A DNA stretch of 64,000 nucleotides from Natroniella sp046097105 (GCF_046097105.1 NZ_CP175562.1:1426001-1490000); one strand, 5' to 3'. Numbered from the stretch's first letter, positions 26,809 through 35,863 are shown. The notes: a model not told the origin generated them from the sequence alone. Program-made: numbers and translations.

Positions 26809-27966
26809 TTATAATTTCTTCAATCTCTCTTCAGCACTAACTATATCTGTAACTCTAAATCCGAAGTTTTCATCAATCACAACTACCTCACCTTTAGCAA
26901 TTAATTTCCCATTAACCAATAGATCAACTGCTTCTCCTGCTAACCTATCCAACTCAATTACAGAACCAGGACCTAAATCAAGTATTTCTTTAATTGACAT
27001 TCTAGTTTTCCCTAATCTAACAGTCAATTCCAACGGAACATCATAAATTAAGCTAATATCATTAGTTAAATCACTAGCCAATTGTCCTCCTAATTGCTCA
27101 AACTCAACGCCTTCGACCTCAACATCTGGTTGAGGACTCATTGTTGAAGGTTGCTGTCTCTGTTGGGATTGACTCCTCATTTGAGTTTGATTTCGTTGTT
27201 GTTGGGGTTGTTGCCTTGATTGCTTTTGAGGTTGTGGTTGTTGCGACTGTTGTGGCTTGGATTCTTCAACCTCTTCCTCCTCTTGAACATCACCCATTAA
27301 GCCCTTTACTAGCTGTTTAGCAAAATCCATAGTCATTATTTGGATAATTTGACTATCTATCAAATCGCCAATATGCATATCAAATGCTACCTGAACAATA
27401 TCATCATTTCCTGAGATATCTTCCAATTCAACATCATCACTACTTAATTCTAATAATTCAGCATTTGGAGGAGAAATATTAATCTTATTTCCCTCAAAAA
27501 AATCGGACATCGATGTAGCAGCAGAACCCATCATCTGATTCATTGCTTCACCTACAGCACTGATATGCAACTCACTTAATTCACCTGGAGGATCTGTACC
27601 ATCTCCTCCCATCATTAGATCAGCAATAATAGCAGCATCTTCTGTTTCAACAATTAATTGATTACTCCCTTGCAACCCTTCTACATATTGAACATCAACT
27701 AAAACACATGGTCTAACATAACCCTCGACTAGTCGATTAACTGTATTTAATGATACTTCAGGAGCTGTAATCTCTACTTTTTGGTCTAATAGACCATATA
27801 AAGCTGTAGCAGCAGAGCCCATCGATATATTAGCAACTTCTCCAATTGCATCTTTCTCTAATGGACTTAATAACTCTTTATCAGTTTGTTCTTGTATAGT
27901 ATCATTTACATTATTTTCTTCTAATAGCGCACTAATTTCATCTTGAGATAACATTTCATCACTCAT
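26809..27966 (-). CDS. fliY: Flagellar switch phosphatase FliY (FliN with CheC-like domain)
   Basis: 385 residues in three parts. The N-terminal EMLSQDEISALLEE motif resembles the CheY-P-binding peptide. A CheC-type phosphatase region of about 35-235 holds IGEVANISMGSAATALYGLL and VGEAMNQMMGSAATSMSDF, each with Glu and Asn. A Gln/Pro/Arg-rich linker (about 240-285) leads to a C-terminal FliN/SpoA domain (LTVRLGKTRMSIKEIL, ELDRLAGEAVDLLVNGKLIAKGEVVVI). It terminates the CheY-P signal at the motor and builds the C-ring. The ATG at 27966 follows GGAGGAGG inside the end of fliM, so translation is coupled. Confidence 0.94.
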   Translation of the reverse strand: MSDEMLSQDEISALLEENNVNDTIQEQTDKELLSPLEKDAIGEVANISMGSAATALYGLLDQKVEITAPEVSLNTVNRLVEGYVRPCVLVDVQYVEGLQGSNQLIVETEDAAIIADLMMGGDGTDPPGELSELHISAVGEAMNQMMGSAATSMSDFFEGNKINISPPNAELLELSSDDVELEDISGNDDIVQVAFDMHIGDLIDSQIIQIMTMDFAKQLVKGLMGDVQEEEEVEESKPQQSQQPQPQKQSRQQPQQQRNQTQMRSQSQQRQQPSTMSPQPDVEVEGVEFEQLGGQLASDLTNDISLIYDVPLELTVRLGKTRMSIKEILDLGPGSVIELDRLAGEAVDLLVNGKLIAKGEVVVIDENFGFRVTDIVSAEERLKKL

Positions 27967-28969
27967 CGTCTTCCTCCTCCCACTCATCTTGATCATCTAG
28001 TGTCGAAACAATTTCAACGGCTAAGTTGCTACCTTTCCTACCCGGTTTTGCCTCAAATTTTCTGCGTTTACTGACATGTACCTTTAAATCATTTTCTATT
28101 TTGCTATCTAACTTAATAACATCTCCTTCATTCAATTCCAACAACTGGCCAACAGTAATACTTGCTCTTCCTAGTTCAGCTATCACTGGCAATTTAGCTT
28201 TTCCTAATCTCTTCTTTAGCTTCTCTAAAGTTTCAGTAGTAGAACCTTGCCTTGATGTTGAAAACCAATATTGAGCACTCAACTTAGAGACAATTGGCTC
28301 TAAAACTATATAAGGGATACAGATATTAATTAATCCCTCGACATCTCCAATTACTGTTTCTATAGTAGCTAAAATCACCATATCATTACTAGGAACAATT
28401 TGAGTAAATTGTGGATTCGATTCTAACTCTTTAAGACGCGGCCTTAAGTCAACCACATTTTCCCACGCTTCACTAAAATTATTTAGAATCCGTTTATTTA
28501 TCTTCTTTAATACTACCTCTTCAATATCAGTAAACTCTCTACTCCTATCTAAAGAACCACCTTCTCCTCCAAAGAGCCTCTCAACAATAGTATATGCTAT
28601 CTTGGGGTTCATCTCAATAATAAACTCTCCATGAAGAGGATAAAAATCACAGACTGACATAATTGTAGGCTGTGGTAAAGAACGAATAAATTCATCATAA
28701 GATAACTGTTCAATTGATGTTAATTCAGACTTGACCATCGTTCTTAATTGCGTAGAAATTGAAGTAGTTAGTAATCGGCAAAAACCTTCATAAATCATCC
28801 TTAAAGTTCTTAACTGATCTTTAGATAATTTGTTAGGATGTTTGAAATCATAGACTTCTACTACCTCTTCTTCTTCTCTTTTCAATTCATCTGCTTCTAC
28901 TTTTCCAGATGATACAGCATCCAATAATGAATCAATTTCATTTTGGGATAAAACTCTATTTGATGACAT
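27959..28969 (-). CDS. fliM: Flagellar motor switch protein FliM
   Basis: 336 residues. The N-terminal CheY-P-binding peptide RVLSQNEIDSLLDAV is at about 5-19. The middle CheC-like domain has no phosphatase Glu/Asn pair (GGEGGSLDRSREFTDIEE near 135-150 is the FliG-binding loop). A C-terminal SpoA domain holds ITVGQLLELNEGDVI. It forms the C-ring wall, contacts FliG and FliY, and switches rotation sense. An acidic C-terminal tail (last 10 residues DDQDEWEEEDD-like) encodes the fliY ribosome site in its DNA. Confidence 0.95.
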   Translation of the reverse strand: MSSNRVLSQNEIDSLLDAVSSGKVEADELKREEEEVVEVYDFKHPNKLSKDQLRTLRMIYEGFCRLLTTSISTQLRTMVKSELTSIEQLSYDEFIRSLPQPTIMSVCDFYPLHGEFIIEMNPKIAYTIVERLFGGEGGSLDRSREFTDIEEVVLKKINKRILNNFSEAWENVVDLRPRLKELESNPQFTQIVPSNDMVILATIETVIGDVEGLINICIPYIVLEPIVSKLSAQYWFSTSRQGSTTETLEKLKKRLGKAKLPVIAELGRASITVGQLLELNEGDVIKLDSKIENDLKVHVSKRRKFEAKPGRKGSNLAVEIVSTLDDQDEWEEEDDE

Positions 28970-29033
28970 GAATCTACCCCCTACTTAATTAAAAAACAGA
29001 ATTAACAATCGCTAAAATCTATAATTAAGCCTA

Positions 29034-29102
29034 TTATTCTTCCTCTGCCTTTGCTTTGATCAATTCGTCTATCTCCTCTTGAGATAGAACCTCATCAGAC
29101 AC
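29034..29102 (-). CDS. Micro-protein of 22 residues with a stand-alone FliM/FliY N-terminal motif
   Basis: A GTG at 29102-29100 preceded by AAAGGAGGGATAAAA opens 22 codons ending in TAA at 29036-29034. The product begins MSDEVLSQEEIDELI and ends in a short Lys/Glu tail. The first 15 residues match the starts of FliY (MSDEMLSQDEISALL) and FliM (LSQNEIDSLL), the peptide that binds CheY-P in FliM. Nothing else of FliM follows. It lies between fliL and fliM on the same strand, 13 bp and 64 bp from them. It could be an expressed CheY-P or C-ring binding peptide, or the fossil of a partial duplication. The ribosome site argues for translation. Confidence 0.6.
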   Translation of the reverse strand: MSDEVLSQEEIDELIKAKAEEE

Positions 29103-29115
29103 TTTTATCCCTCCT

Positions 29116-29565
29116 TTATTGGATCACAAATTCGGTAAAGAAGACATTAGTGACCTTCCCTTCTAATAATTTTTCATTTATACTTTCCATAATCTCACTT
29201 CTTAATTGCATTGCTCCTTGATCTGAAGTTACCTCTTGCTGCTCTTTTCTTCTTAAAATAGAGATAATTGTATCTCTAACCTGCGGCCTACGTCTATCTA
29301 TCTCTTCAGCAGCATCAGAATCATCAACTTCAACAGTAATATTTACTCTAATAAACCTTCTTCCTTCATCAAGGTTAACTAAGAATTCACCTATTTCAGT
29401 AATTGGCCCTAATTCTCGAGCAGTAGTACTTACCTTATTCTCTTCACCCTGGTTAAAACCTCCCAGATTAACGATCATAAAATAAGATATTCCACTAGCC
29501 AATACTACTGCTATCAACATTCCTAAAATCAAACTATAATTTAAACCACCTTTTTCCTCGCTCAT
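29116..29565 (-). CDS. fliL: Flagellar basal-body-associated protein FliL
   Basis: 149 residues. One N-terminal membrane helix (about 10-32), then an extracytoplasmic stomatin-like domain beginning ELGPITEIGEFLVNL and ending with the FliL pattern KVTNVFFTEFVIQ. FliL encircles the stator and raises torque. It is followed by the micro-ORF and fliM and preceded by motB (3-bp gap). Confidence 0.92.
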   Translation of the reverse strand: MSEEKGGLNYSLILGMLIAVVLASGISYFMIVNLGGFNQGEENKVSTTARELGPITEIGEFLVNLDEGRRFIRVNITVEVDDSDAAEEIDRRRPQVRDTIISILRRKEQQEVTSDQGAMQLRSEIMESINEKLLEGKVTNVFFTEFVIQ

Positions 29566-29568
29566 TAG

Positions 29569-30294
29569 TTATATCCCCCCATTAGTCTCCTCATCATCAG
29601 CCCTCAAAATAATAATATCTACTCTACGATTTAATTCTCTATTCTCTGGCGTATCATTAGCTTTTATAGGTTTATATTTAGAATATCCTGCAGCAAATAA
29701 TCTTTCTGGAGTTATCTTCTGCTCCTCAATAAAGTATCTAACTACATTGGTTGCCCTTGTTGTCGAAAGTTCCCAATTAGAAGGAAATCTAGAATTACTG
29801 ATCGGTAAATTATCTGTATGTCCTTCTACCGCCACATCATTAGGAATCGTCTTCATAAAACCAGCTATTCTTTCTAAAATATCATAAGCACTTTCTCTGA
29901 TCTCTGCCTCTCCTAAAGGAAATAAGACTTTTCCAGTAAAGTGAATAGTCAAACCTCTATCTGTAATCTCTAATCTAATATCATCTTCTAAACCTTCTTC
30001 TGCAATAAAACTTGCAATTTGCTCATAAAAGTCACTCATCTGCTCTGCTCCTAATTCTTCAGTAATCATCCCTGCTTCTATCAATTCACTTCTAGAAATT
30101 GTACGACCACCATCCATGATTCCTAAACTTCCTTGAAAACCCTGAATTGCCATCTCGAATTTTTGAACATCAACCTCAGCAAAAGAATATAACAGAACAA
30201 AAAAAGCTAATAACAGAGTCATCATATCACCATAAGTTGTTAACCAACCATCACTACTGTCTTTTTTATCTTGACCCCGTTTACGTCGCGGCAT
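29569..30294 (-). CDS. motB: Flagellar stator protein MotB
   Basis: About 241 residues. The single membrane helix WLTTYGDMMTLLLAFFVLLYSF carries the ion-binding Asp. A plug/linker is followed by an OmpA-like peptidoglycan-binding domain with VEGHTDNLPISNSRFPSNWE and the RELNRRVDI motif. The post-helix sequence FAEVDVQKF resembles Na+-type stators such as MotS, which would suit a salt-rich habitat, but this is weak inference. I start at the ATG at 30294, next to GTGGGGAGAA, overlapping motA by 14 bp. Confidence 0.93.
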   Translation of the reverse strand: MPRRKRGQDKKDSSDGWLTTYGDMMTLLLAFFVLLYSFAEVDVQKFEMAIQGFQGSLGIMDGGRTISRSELIEAGMITEELGAEQMSDFYEQIASFIAEEGLEDDIRLEITDRGLTIHFTGKVLFPLGEAEIRESAYDILERIAGFMKTIPNDVAVEGHTDNLPISNSRFPSNWELSTTRATNVVRYFIEEQKITPERLFAAGYSKYKPIKANDTPENRELNRRVDIIILRADDEETNGGI

Positions 30295-31099
30295 TTCTCC
30301 CCACCGCCCCTCCTTCAGTCTCTTGCTCTTCATCAAGCTGATTACGAGATTTAGGAGCTAAAAAGGCTTTTAATTTTTCTTCTACAATACGAGGATTCTC
30401 TCCTGCTTGAATTGATAAGATTCCTTCAATCATTACCTCTCTAACTAAAATCTCTTCTTCACTCTTTACTCTTAACTTTTCAGCCAATGGAATAAAGACT
30501 AGATTGGCAATTAAAGCACCATATAAAGTCGTAATTAAAGCTGTAGCCATCCCCGGGCCAATGGCATCAGGATCATCTAAATGACTTAACATCCCAATCA
30601 GACCAATCAATGTTCCAATCATCCCAAAAGCAGGTGATAACTCTCCAGCTTTCTCAAAAACACCTCGATTAATAGCATGTCGCTGTTCTAAAAAATCTAA
30701 TTCAGTCTCTAATATATTTCTGACTAACTGAGGGTCTGTCCCATCTACTACCAATTGGATCCCTTTCTTCAAAAATTCATCATCTAATTGATAAGCTTCA
30801 TCCTCTAAAGCAAGCAACCCTTCTCTTCTTGCTTTTTCAGCAAAGCTAACCAAGACAGAAATTATATCTCTTGGTTCCTCCTGTTGCTTTGAAAAAGCTA
30901 CCTTCAATGCTCCAACTCCATTCTTTAATTGTCTAAAAGAATAAGCAAGAATTACCCCACCCAGTGTACCTCCACCAACAATCAAAGCTGAAACAAGACT
31001 TACATAAATAAGAATATTTCCTTCTAATATCATTCCAAGAGCTACTAGAGAAACTCCTAAAACTAAACCTACTATCGTTGCTAAATCCAAGATTATCAC
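30281..31099 (-). CDS. motA: Flagellar stator protein MotA
   Basis: 272 residues, four membrane helices: two near the N-terminus (5-60) and two after a cytoplasmic loop (about 150-210). The loop contains Arg and Glu residues that meet FliG (EKARREGLLALEDEAY). ELSPAFGMIGTLIGLIGML and GPGMATALITTLYGALIANL carry the conserved Pro, Thr and channel residues. The C-terminal 30 residues are long and acidic. It overlaps motB and follows flbD. Confidence 0.95.
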   Translation of the reverse strand: MIILDLATIVGLVLGVSLVALGMILEGNILIYVSLVSALIVGGGTLGGVILAYSFRQLKNGVGALKVAFSKQQEEPRDIISVLVSFAEKARREGLLALEDEAYQLDDEFLKKGIQLVVDGTDPQLVRNILETELDFLEQRHAINRGVFEKAGELSPAFGMIGTLIGLIGMLSHLDDPDAIGPGMATALITTLYGALIANLVFIPLAEKLRVKSEEEILVREVMIEGILSIQAGENPRIVEEKLKAFLAPKSRNQLDEEQETEGGAVGRNAAT

Positions 31100-31100
31100 C

Positions 31101-31307
31101 TCATTCCCATTCTGGTTTTAATCTAATCCTCCTCTTGTAATTAATTATCATATCTATTATATCATCCACATCTTCTTTAACAATCAGACGGTGATTAGTT
31201 GTTAATGTAATTACAGTATCAGGAGTTGCTTCAATTGATTCGACTAATTCAGCATTAACAACTATCTCTGAATCATTTAATCTTGTCAATTTTATGATCT
31301 TTATCAC
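31101..31307 (-). CDS. flbD: FlbD family flagellar protein (YlzI-like)
   Basis: 68 residues, no membrane segment. The pattern MIKIIKLTRLNDSEIVVNAE then LVESIEATPDTVITLTTNHR (about 1-45) is diagnostic of the small FlbD/YlzI family between flgE and motA/fliL in Gram-positive and spirochaete flagellar loci. Its role is unclear; it is not the Caulobacter NtrC-like FlbD. The gene is 1 bp from motA and preceded by a 222-bp spacer with a repeat, so a new transcript may begin nearby. Confidence 0.88.
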   Translation of the reverse strand: MIKIIKLTRLNDSEIVVNAELVESIEATPDTVITLTTNHRLIVKEDVDDIIDMIINYKRRIRLKPEWE

Positions 31308-31422
31308 CCCTTACTTATGTAATAACATCTTTGCTAAAAGTTCAAGTTTACTATAAACAACCTCTAGCAGATATCTAAATCTTTCTGCACTTTATTTTTA
31401 TTGACAATTAACGTATGTTTTT

Positions 31423-31494
31423 GTAGGGGCGACTCCCCGTAGTCGCCCTGGGTTTAATCTAATTTTACGGGCAGGCACGGGGACCTGCCCCTAC
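31423..31494. repeat. Palindromic intergenic repeat, copy A
   Basis: Ends in the inverted repeat GTAGGGGC / GCCCCTAC. It holds two inner hairpins (GGCGACT..AGTCGCC and CAGG..CCTG type) separated by an AT-rich centre. It is far more GC-rich than its surroundings and shares the TTTTGTAGGGGCGACT start and the ACCTGCCCCTAC end with the copy at 63104-63167. It lies in the spacer between flbD and flgE. Confidence 0.8.
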
Positions 31495-31529
31495 TTAAAC
31501 CTTAAACTCAAACTATATTTTAACTCTTA

Positions 31530-33017
31530 TTACCGTTTCATATTGACAACCTCTTGTAACAACTCATCAGCAGTCGTGATACTTCTCGAGTTACCTTGGA
31601 AACCACGCTGAGTAGTAATCATTTCAGTGAACTCGCGGGACATATCGACATTTGACATCTCGATCGTTCCACCACTGATAGTTCCTCGACCACCAGCACC
31701 TGGAGCACCGATATTGGCTACCCCGGAGTTGTTAGACTCTCTAAAGGTTGTATCCCCCTCTTCAGAAAGACCAGATGGGTTATTGAAGGTAGCAGTGGCT
31801 ATTTGAGCCAAGGTCTGGCGTTGGCCATTATCATAGTAACCAGTAATAGTCCCTGAACCATCGATATCGAAACTATCTAAGTCTCCAGCCTGATAACCAT
31901 TGACAGAATCGACATCAGCACTAAAATCTCCTGCATATTGATTCATATCTTCAAAGTTTAAATCAATTGGTAAAGGATTTACTCCCTCAGGATCTAGTTG
32001 AATCTCACTATTTCCTGAGTCATAATTACCATCTTCATCAAAAGTAATCACTCTATTTTCATCAACATACTCATCTTCTCCATCACCTATATTTAACTGA
32101 GTAACATTATCTTCATCTATATCTAAAGCAGTTGCTATATCAATATCTTCAACATCATCTAGATCTTGAACCCAGACATTCCCTAACTCATCCTTGATAT
32201 CGACTATATTCCATTCCCATTCTCCACCATCACCATTTCCTTCTCCTACTCTTGTAAATGCTACATTCACATCATACGTCCTACCTTGTGAATCATAAGA
32301 TTGAATTGAAGTATAACGAGTAGACTCTTCAAACTGAGCAAAATCTGCTTCAAACTCTTCATCGTCCTCAACGGGTATGCTATCTGTTACTAAGTATTCT
32401 AATATTTGATCTCTTGTTGTCTCATTATCAAGATTAAAGCCATCTGCAGATTCATAATCATCTTCATCACTAATCCCAGGCACATCAGCACTCAAGTTAC
32501 CATCATAAGTAATTTCACTTGTTGCATTAGCATCCATCGACTGACGCAGACTGATATCCTCTAATGGCTGGTTGCTATCTATATTTTCATCCGCATCAGC
32601 CATCCAACCCTGCATTCGATAGCCATTACTCGAATTAACGAGATAGCCGTCTCTGTCAAAGTTAGTATTTCCTGCTCTCGTATAGAGATCGGACGTCCCA
32701 TCATTAACGACGAAGAATCCATCACCCTCGATTGCTAGATCGGTATTTCGACCTGTTGACTCTAGACTGCCCTGTTCCATACTCTTATCGATACTACCTA
32801 AACTAACACCAAGACCAACCTGTTGAGGGTTAGTACCTCCTCGTCCATCTTGAGGAGCAGATGCACCCTCCATCGTCTGGCTTAGCATACTCTGAAATGT
32901 TGCCCGACTCGACTTAAAACCGGTCGTATTCACATTAGAGATATTATTACTAATAACATCCATTTTATCCATATGGGCTCCTAGCCCTGAAACACCTGCA
33001 AACATTGATCGTAACAT
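31530..33017 (-). CDS. flgE: Flagellar hook protein FlgE
   Basis: 495 residues. The N-terminal rod-like signature LRSMFAGVSGLGAHMDKMDV then NNISNVNTTGFK, with GSLESTGRNTDLAIEGDGFF near 88-107. The C-terminal heptad region ends VDMSREFTEMITTQRGFQGN and LQEVVNMKR. The central domain (about 160-370) is extremely acidic, with long Asp/Glu runs, as expected for an extracellular protein in high salt. The ATG at 33017 follows GGAGGG. The hook is capped by FlgD and its length is set by FliK, both encoded just upstream. Confidence 0.93.
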   Translation of the reverse strand: MLRSMFAGVSGLGAHMDKMDVISNNISNVNTTGFKSSRATFQSMLSQTMEGASAPQDGRGGTNPQQVGLGVSLGSIDKSMEQGSLESTGRNTDLAIEGDGFFVVNDGTSDLYTRAGNTNFDRDGYLVNSSNGYRMQGWMADADENIDSNQPLEDISLRQSMDANATSEITYDGNLSADVPGISDEDDYESADGFNLDNETTRDQILEYLVTDSIPVEDDEEFEADFAQFEESTRYTSIQSYDSQGRTYDVNVAFTRVGEGNGDGGEWEWNIVDIKDELGNVWVQDLDDVEDIDIATALDIDEDNVTQLNIGDGEDEYVDENRVITFDEDGNYDSGNSEIQLDPEGVNPLPIDLNFEDMNQYAGDFSADVDSVNGYQAGDLDSFDIDGSGTITGYYDNGQRQTLAQIATATFNNPSGLSEEGDTTFRESNNSGVANIGAPGAGGRGTISGGTIEMSNVDMSREFTEMITTQRGFQGNSRSITTADELLQEVVNMKR

Positions 33018-33446
33018 TTTACAACCCTCCATTTTCTTAATTAATAGTTAAACCTTTTCAACATAAGTTTTTACTGACACTTAATTGCACTATAGAATTA
33101 TAATTTTATCTATACAAGATTTAACTTAATTTATCATTTATAACTATCAACCATAAAATTACTTTTATCATCTGTCGTGTACTAATCACCCAGTCTGATA
33201 CCCTAGGTCGGCACAGAGACCGACCCTTACACTGAAATTTCTCTTTCAGTTGGGCAAACACAAGGTCTGCCCCTACTAGTCTGAATCTAACCTTTGGATT
33301 TAACCCTGCTTTTGAATTTGAACTCTTACTGACACAGACACAGACTACAGACACAGATCTCATTAATCACTTGGCACTCATAACTCATCACTAAACATAG
33401 CCGCTTCTATCGGTTAGCGGCCAATAGCCTCCCATAACGGGTCCAG
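33018..33446. other. 429-bp spacer between the TIGR02530 gene and flgE
   Basis: No supported gene. It holds the palindromic repeat copy B, a CA/GA-rich microrepeat at about 33328-33358 (GACACAGACACAGACTACAG) and a small hairpin GCCGCT..AGCGGC at 33402-33421. A minus-strand frame of 80 codons crosses the repeat but has repeat-derived composition. This spacer, unusual inside the operon, is a likely place for the hook genes to be separated in expression. Confidence 0.6.
33204..33277. repeat. Palindromic intergenic repeat, copy B (diverged)
   Basis: Two hairpin units: AGGTCGG..CCGACC and GGGCA..TGCCC, ending CTGCCCCTACT. The inner CGGCACAGAGACCGACC and the closing GTCTGCCCCTAC relate it to copies A and C, but the first unit has drifted. 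It is in the flgE upstream spacer. Confidence 0.6.
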
Positions 33447-33827
33447 CTACTTCATCACAATTGCACTATCAATATCGGTAAATAAATTCTCTTCACTACT
33501 CTCTTCATCCATCGCTGTAATCACCGTCTCATTTTTAACACTGACAATATAAGCATTATTGTCAGTCAAGACCAATGATTCTTGAGCCCCTTTTGCTTTA
33601 GCTTTAGCAACTGCCTCTTCTAACTTCTGCATTTCTTGACCATCAAAATCGATCTTTCTTGATTTTAATCTTTGAGCTGCATGCTTAGAGAATTTCAATT
33701 TTTTATTATTTTTCAGCTTATCCTGTAAAAATTGCTTAAAATCATTTTCCCCTTGCTCTACTTTAATAGACTTCTTCTTTTGGGGTGGGACTAAAGGCTG
33801 ATTAGAATATATTCTGGTCATGCTCAA
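33447..33827 (-). CDS. Flagellar operon protein, TIGR02530 family
   Basis: 126 residues without membrane segment. The pattern LKFSKHAAQRLKSRKIDFDG then EAVAKAKAKGAQESLVL, NNAYIVSVKNETVITAMD (about 45-115) is that of the small TIGR02530 proteins located between flgD and flgE in Firmicutes. In B. subtilis the counterpart is YlzI-neighbouring FlgD/E region gene. Function is not established; a hook-assembly accessory role is inferred from position only. Confidence 0.8.
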   Translation of the reverse strand: MSMTRIYSNQPLVPPQKKKSIKVEQGENDFKQFLQDKLKNNKKLKFSKHAAQRLKSRKIDFDGQEMQKLEEAVAKAKAKGAQESLVLTDNNAYIVSVKNETVITAMDEESSEENLFTDIDSAIVMK

Positions 33828-33910
33828 CCCTCCGTTTTCTAGCTGACAGTTTACAGTTAAAGTCAGTACCTTAAACTACAACTTCAAAAAAATTTAACTG
33901 TCACTAATTC

Positions 33911-34396
33911 CTAAAATAACGCTGATTCTTCTCCAGTAATACCGTCACTTAATACTTTCTGAACATCTTCGATTGAATATTCTTGACCATCAACAACAAT
34001 CTGGCTGGCTTTATCTTGGCTGATGATTACCTTTTCTACCTTACCAGTAATCGGGGCCAACTCCTCTTTATCTCCATCTTCACCTTCAACAGTCTGAACA
34101 ATCTCAACCTGTTTATCTATAAAACTACTAGCATAAGTCAACTCTTGCTTTCTGCTCTGACTTTCAACAAAACCAGACATTGTATTATTCAGATTCTGCA
34201 TCTGCTCTAAAGCACTAAATTGAGCCGTTTGAGCAATAAACTCCTTATCATCCATCGGGTCTAAAGGATCTTGATGCTTAAGCTGAGTAACCAACAACTC
34301 CAAAAATTCATCCTTTCCTAAATCCTGTGATGCAGATTCTGTCTTGCCAGTCAAATCAACATTACCACTAGTAGAAGCTCCTTCAACTGAACTCAT
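33911..34396 (-). CDS. flgD: Flagellar hook-cap / scaffolding protein FlgD
   Basis: 161 residues. The N-terminal cap region has LGKDEFLELLVTQLKHQDPL and DPMDDKEFIAQTAQFSALEQ, the family signature, at about 26-66. The C-terminal half is shorter than enteric FlgD and lacks the full Tudor/Fn3 domains. FlgD caps the growing hook and is then lost. It is 12 bp from fliK. Confidence 0.93.
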   Translation of the reverse strand: MSSVEGASTSGNVDLTGKTESASQDLGKDEFLELLVTQLKHQDPLDPMDDKEFIAQTAQFSALEQMQNLNNTMSGFVESQSRKQELTYASSFIDKQVEIVQTVEGEDGDKEELAPITGKVEKVIISQDKASQIVVDGQEYSIEDVQKVLSDGITGEESALF

Positions 34397-34408
34397 CTTC
34401 CTCCTCCT

Positions 34409-35863
34409 TTATACTACATAGTCTACACCATTCAACTCAACATTTGTCTGCTGTTGCATTTCCTCCAGAATTTCTTCGGCAGTCATCTGCTCCATATCCA
34501 GACCAAACTCTCGCTTACTTTCTTGCTCCTGTTGCTGATCAAATAAGGAGCCATCCTCTCCTTGTTCAGCAAAACTTCCGGCATAATTCTCCCCTGCTTG
34601 AGCAGATAAAACATCAATCTGTCCTACCTCTAAATCTCTTTGTAACAAAACAGATCGTAATTTAGCTAAATTATTTTCCAATAACTCCTTTACTTCACCA
34701 TTTTCAGAGAGTATTCTCGCAGAAACAACTCCATCTTCTAGACCTATCCGCAAATTCAATCGGCCTAAAGACTCCGGATATAATTGAATAGTCACTTGGT
34801 TTTGATTATTGTTTGCTCCTAACAACTTAAACTCTTCACTGATCTGACCTAATATACTCTCTAAGTTAAACTGTTGACCAAATTCAACATTGTTTACCTG
34901 CTGGTTTCCTTCAACCTGCTGATTATTAGCTAATAAATTATTAAGCTCAAGCAAATCAAACTCTTGCATTTCTTGCTGAGAAAAGTCCAAATCTGCTGAA
35001 CCATCCTGAAATAACTTACCTAGCTCTTCTTCACTTCCAGCAAATTGCTCTAACAACTCCATATTCAATTGACCAGTTCCATCCTTTTTATCAATACTTC
35101 CATCTTTAACTTTCTTGCTCACCTGGGTTAAATTAGTCTTATGTAGCATATCTTGAGCAAATAATGATTGTTCAGCATCAATAGTTGATTCCTCTGTCAT
35201 TAAAACTTTCCCATCCATCTGAGCAGCAAGCTCTTTTAGTTTCTTCATCTCTTCTTGTTCTTGTTGGGATAGTTTCAAAAGTTGCTCCCCTTTCGTATTC
35301 TGCTGTTGACGGGCCAACTTCTCTTCAACAAGCTCTAACTGCTTGATTAACTCCAATAATTTCTGATTATCATCAGTATGATCAATCTCTTGTAGTGACT
35401 GACCATCAAGCTCTGTCTCCAGTCGATTAATTATTTCTTTTATTTGTTGCTCTTCAACTTCTAACTCTTCAATCTCTAAGTTGTTTAACAACTCACTTTT
35501 AAATAGTTGAGTTAAATCACTTAACAATGCCAAAATCTCCTCTAACTCTTCTTCACTAATCTCTTCTAAATCACCTGCTAACAACTCTTGTAGCCTGTCA
35601 AGTTTAGTATCATCAGATTTGGCTTCAGGTTCTTTGCTTGATGATTTATTTTTAACGGATTCAGATTCTTTGTTTGATGATTTACTTTTGACAACTTTAT
35701 TGTCCTCAACCTCCTTTGATGGAGTCTTCCTTTCAGATAACCTATTAGAATTATCTTGTAGAGCTGATAAAAAATCATCTCTGTTTACATTAGAGCTTTG
35801 TACTTGCCTAGCTTGAGGTTGATGATTTCCACTACTGATTACATCTAACAAATTCATCGGCAT
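34409..35863 (-). CDS. fliK: Flagellar hook-length control protein FliK
   Basis: About 484 residues. The first 330 residues are Gln/Glu/Lys-rich and low in hydrophobics, as is usual for this secreted ruler. The conserved FliK C-terminal domain starts near 375 with VTIQLYPESLGRLNLRIGLEDG then VSARILSENGEVKELLENNL, which binds FlhB to switch export. The ATG at 35863 (MPMNLLDVI) follows GGGGGTGA. Located before flgD as expected. Confidence 0.9.
   Translation of the reverse strand: MPMNLLDVISSGNHQPQARQVQSSNVNRDDFLSALQDNSNRLSERKTPSKEVEDNKVVKSKSSNKESESVKNKSSSKEPEAKSDDTKLDRLQELLAGDLEEISEEELEEILALLSDLTQLFKSELLNNLEIEELEVEEQQIKEIINRLETELDGQSLQEIDHTDDNQKLLELIKQLELVEEKLARQQQNTKGEQLLKLSQQEQEEMKKLKELAAQMDGKVLMTEESTIDAEQSLFAQDMLHKTNLTQVSKKVKDGSIDKKDGTGQLNMELLEQFAGSEEELGKLFQDGSADLDFSQQEMQEFDLLELNNLLANNQQVEGNQQVNNVEFGQQFNLESILGQISEEFKLLGANNNQNQVTIQLYPESLGRLNLRIGLEDGVVSARILSENGEVKELLENNLAKLRSVLLQRDLEVGQIDVLSAQAGENYAGSFAEQGEDGSLFDQQQEQESKREFGLDMEQMTAEEILEEMQQQTNVELNGVDYVV

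Noticed and set aside
33121..33363. 80-codon minus-strand frame upstream of flgE
   Set aside because: Runs across the palindromic repeat and a CA-rich microrepeat, has low-complexity Ser/Val/Cys start, no ribosome site and no family look.
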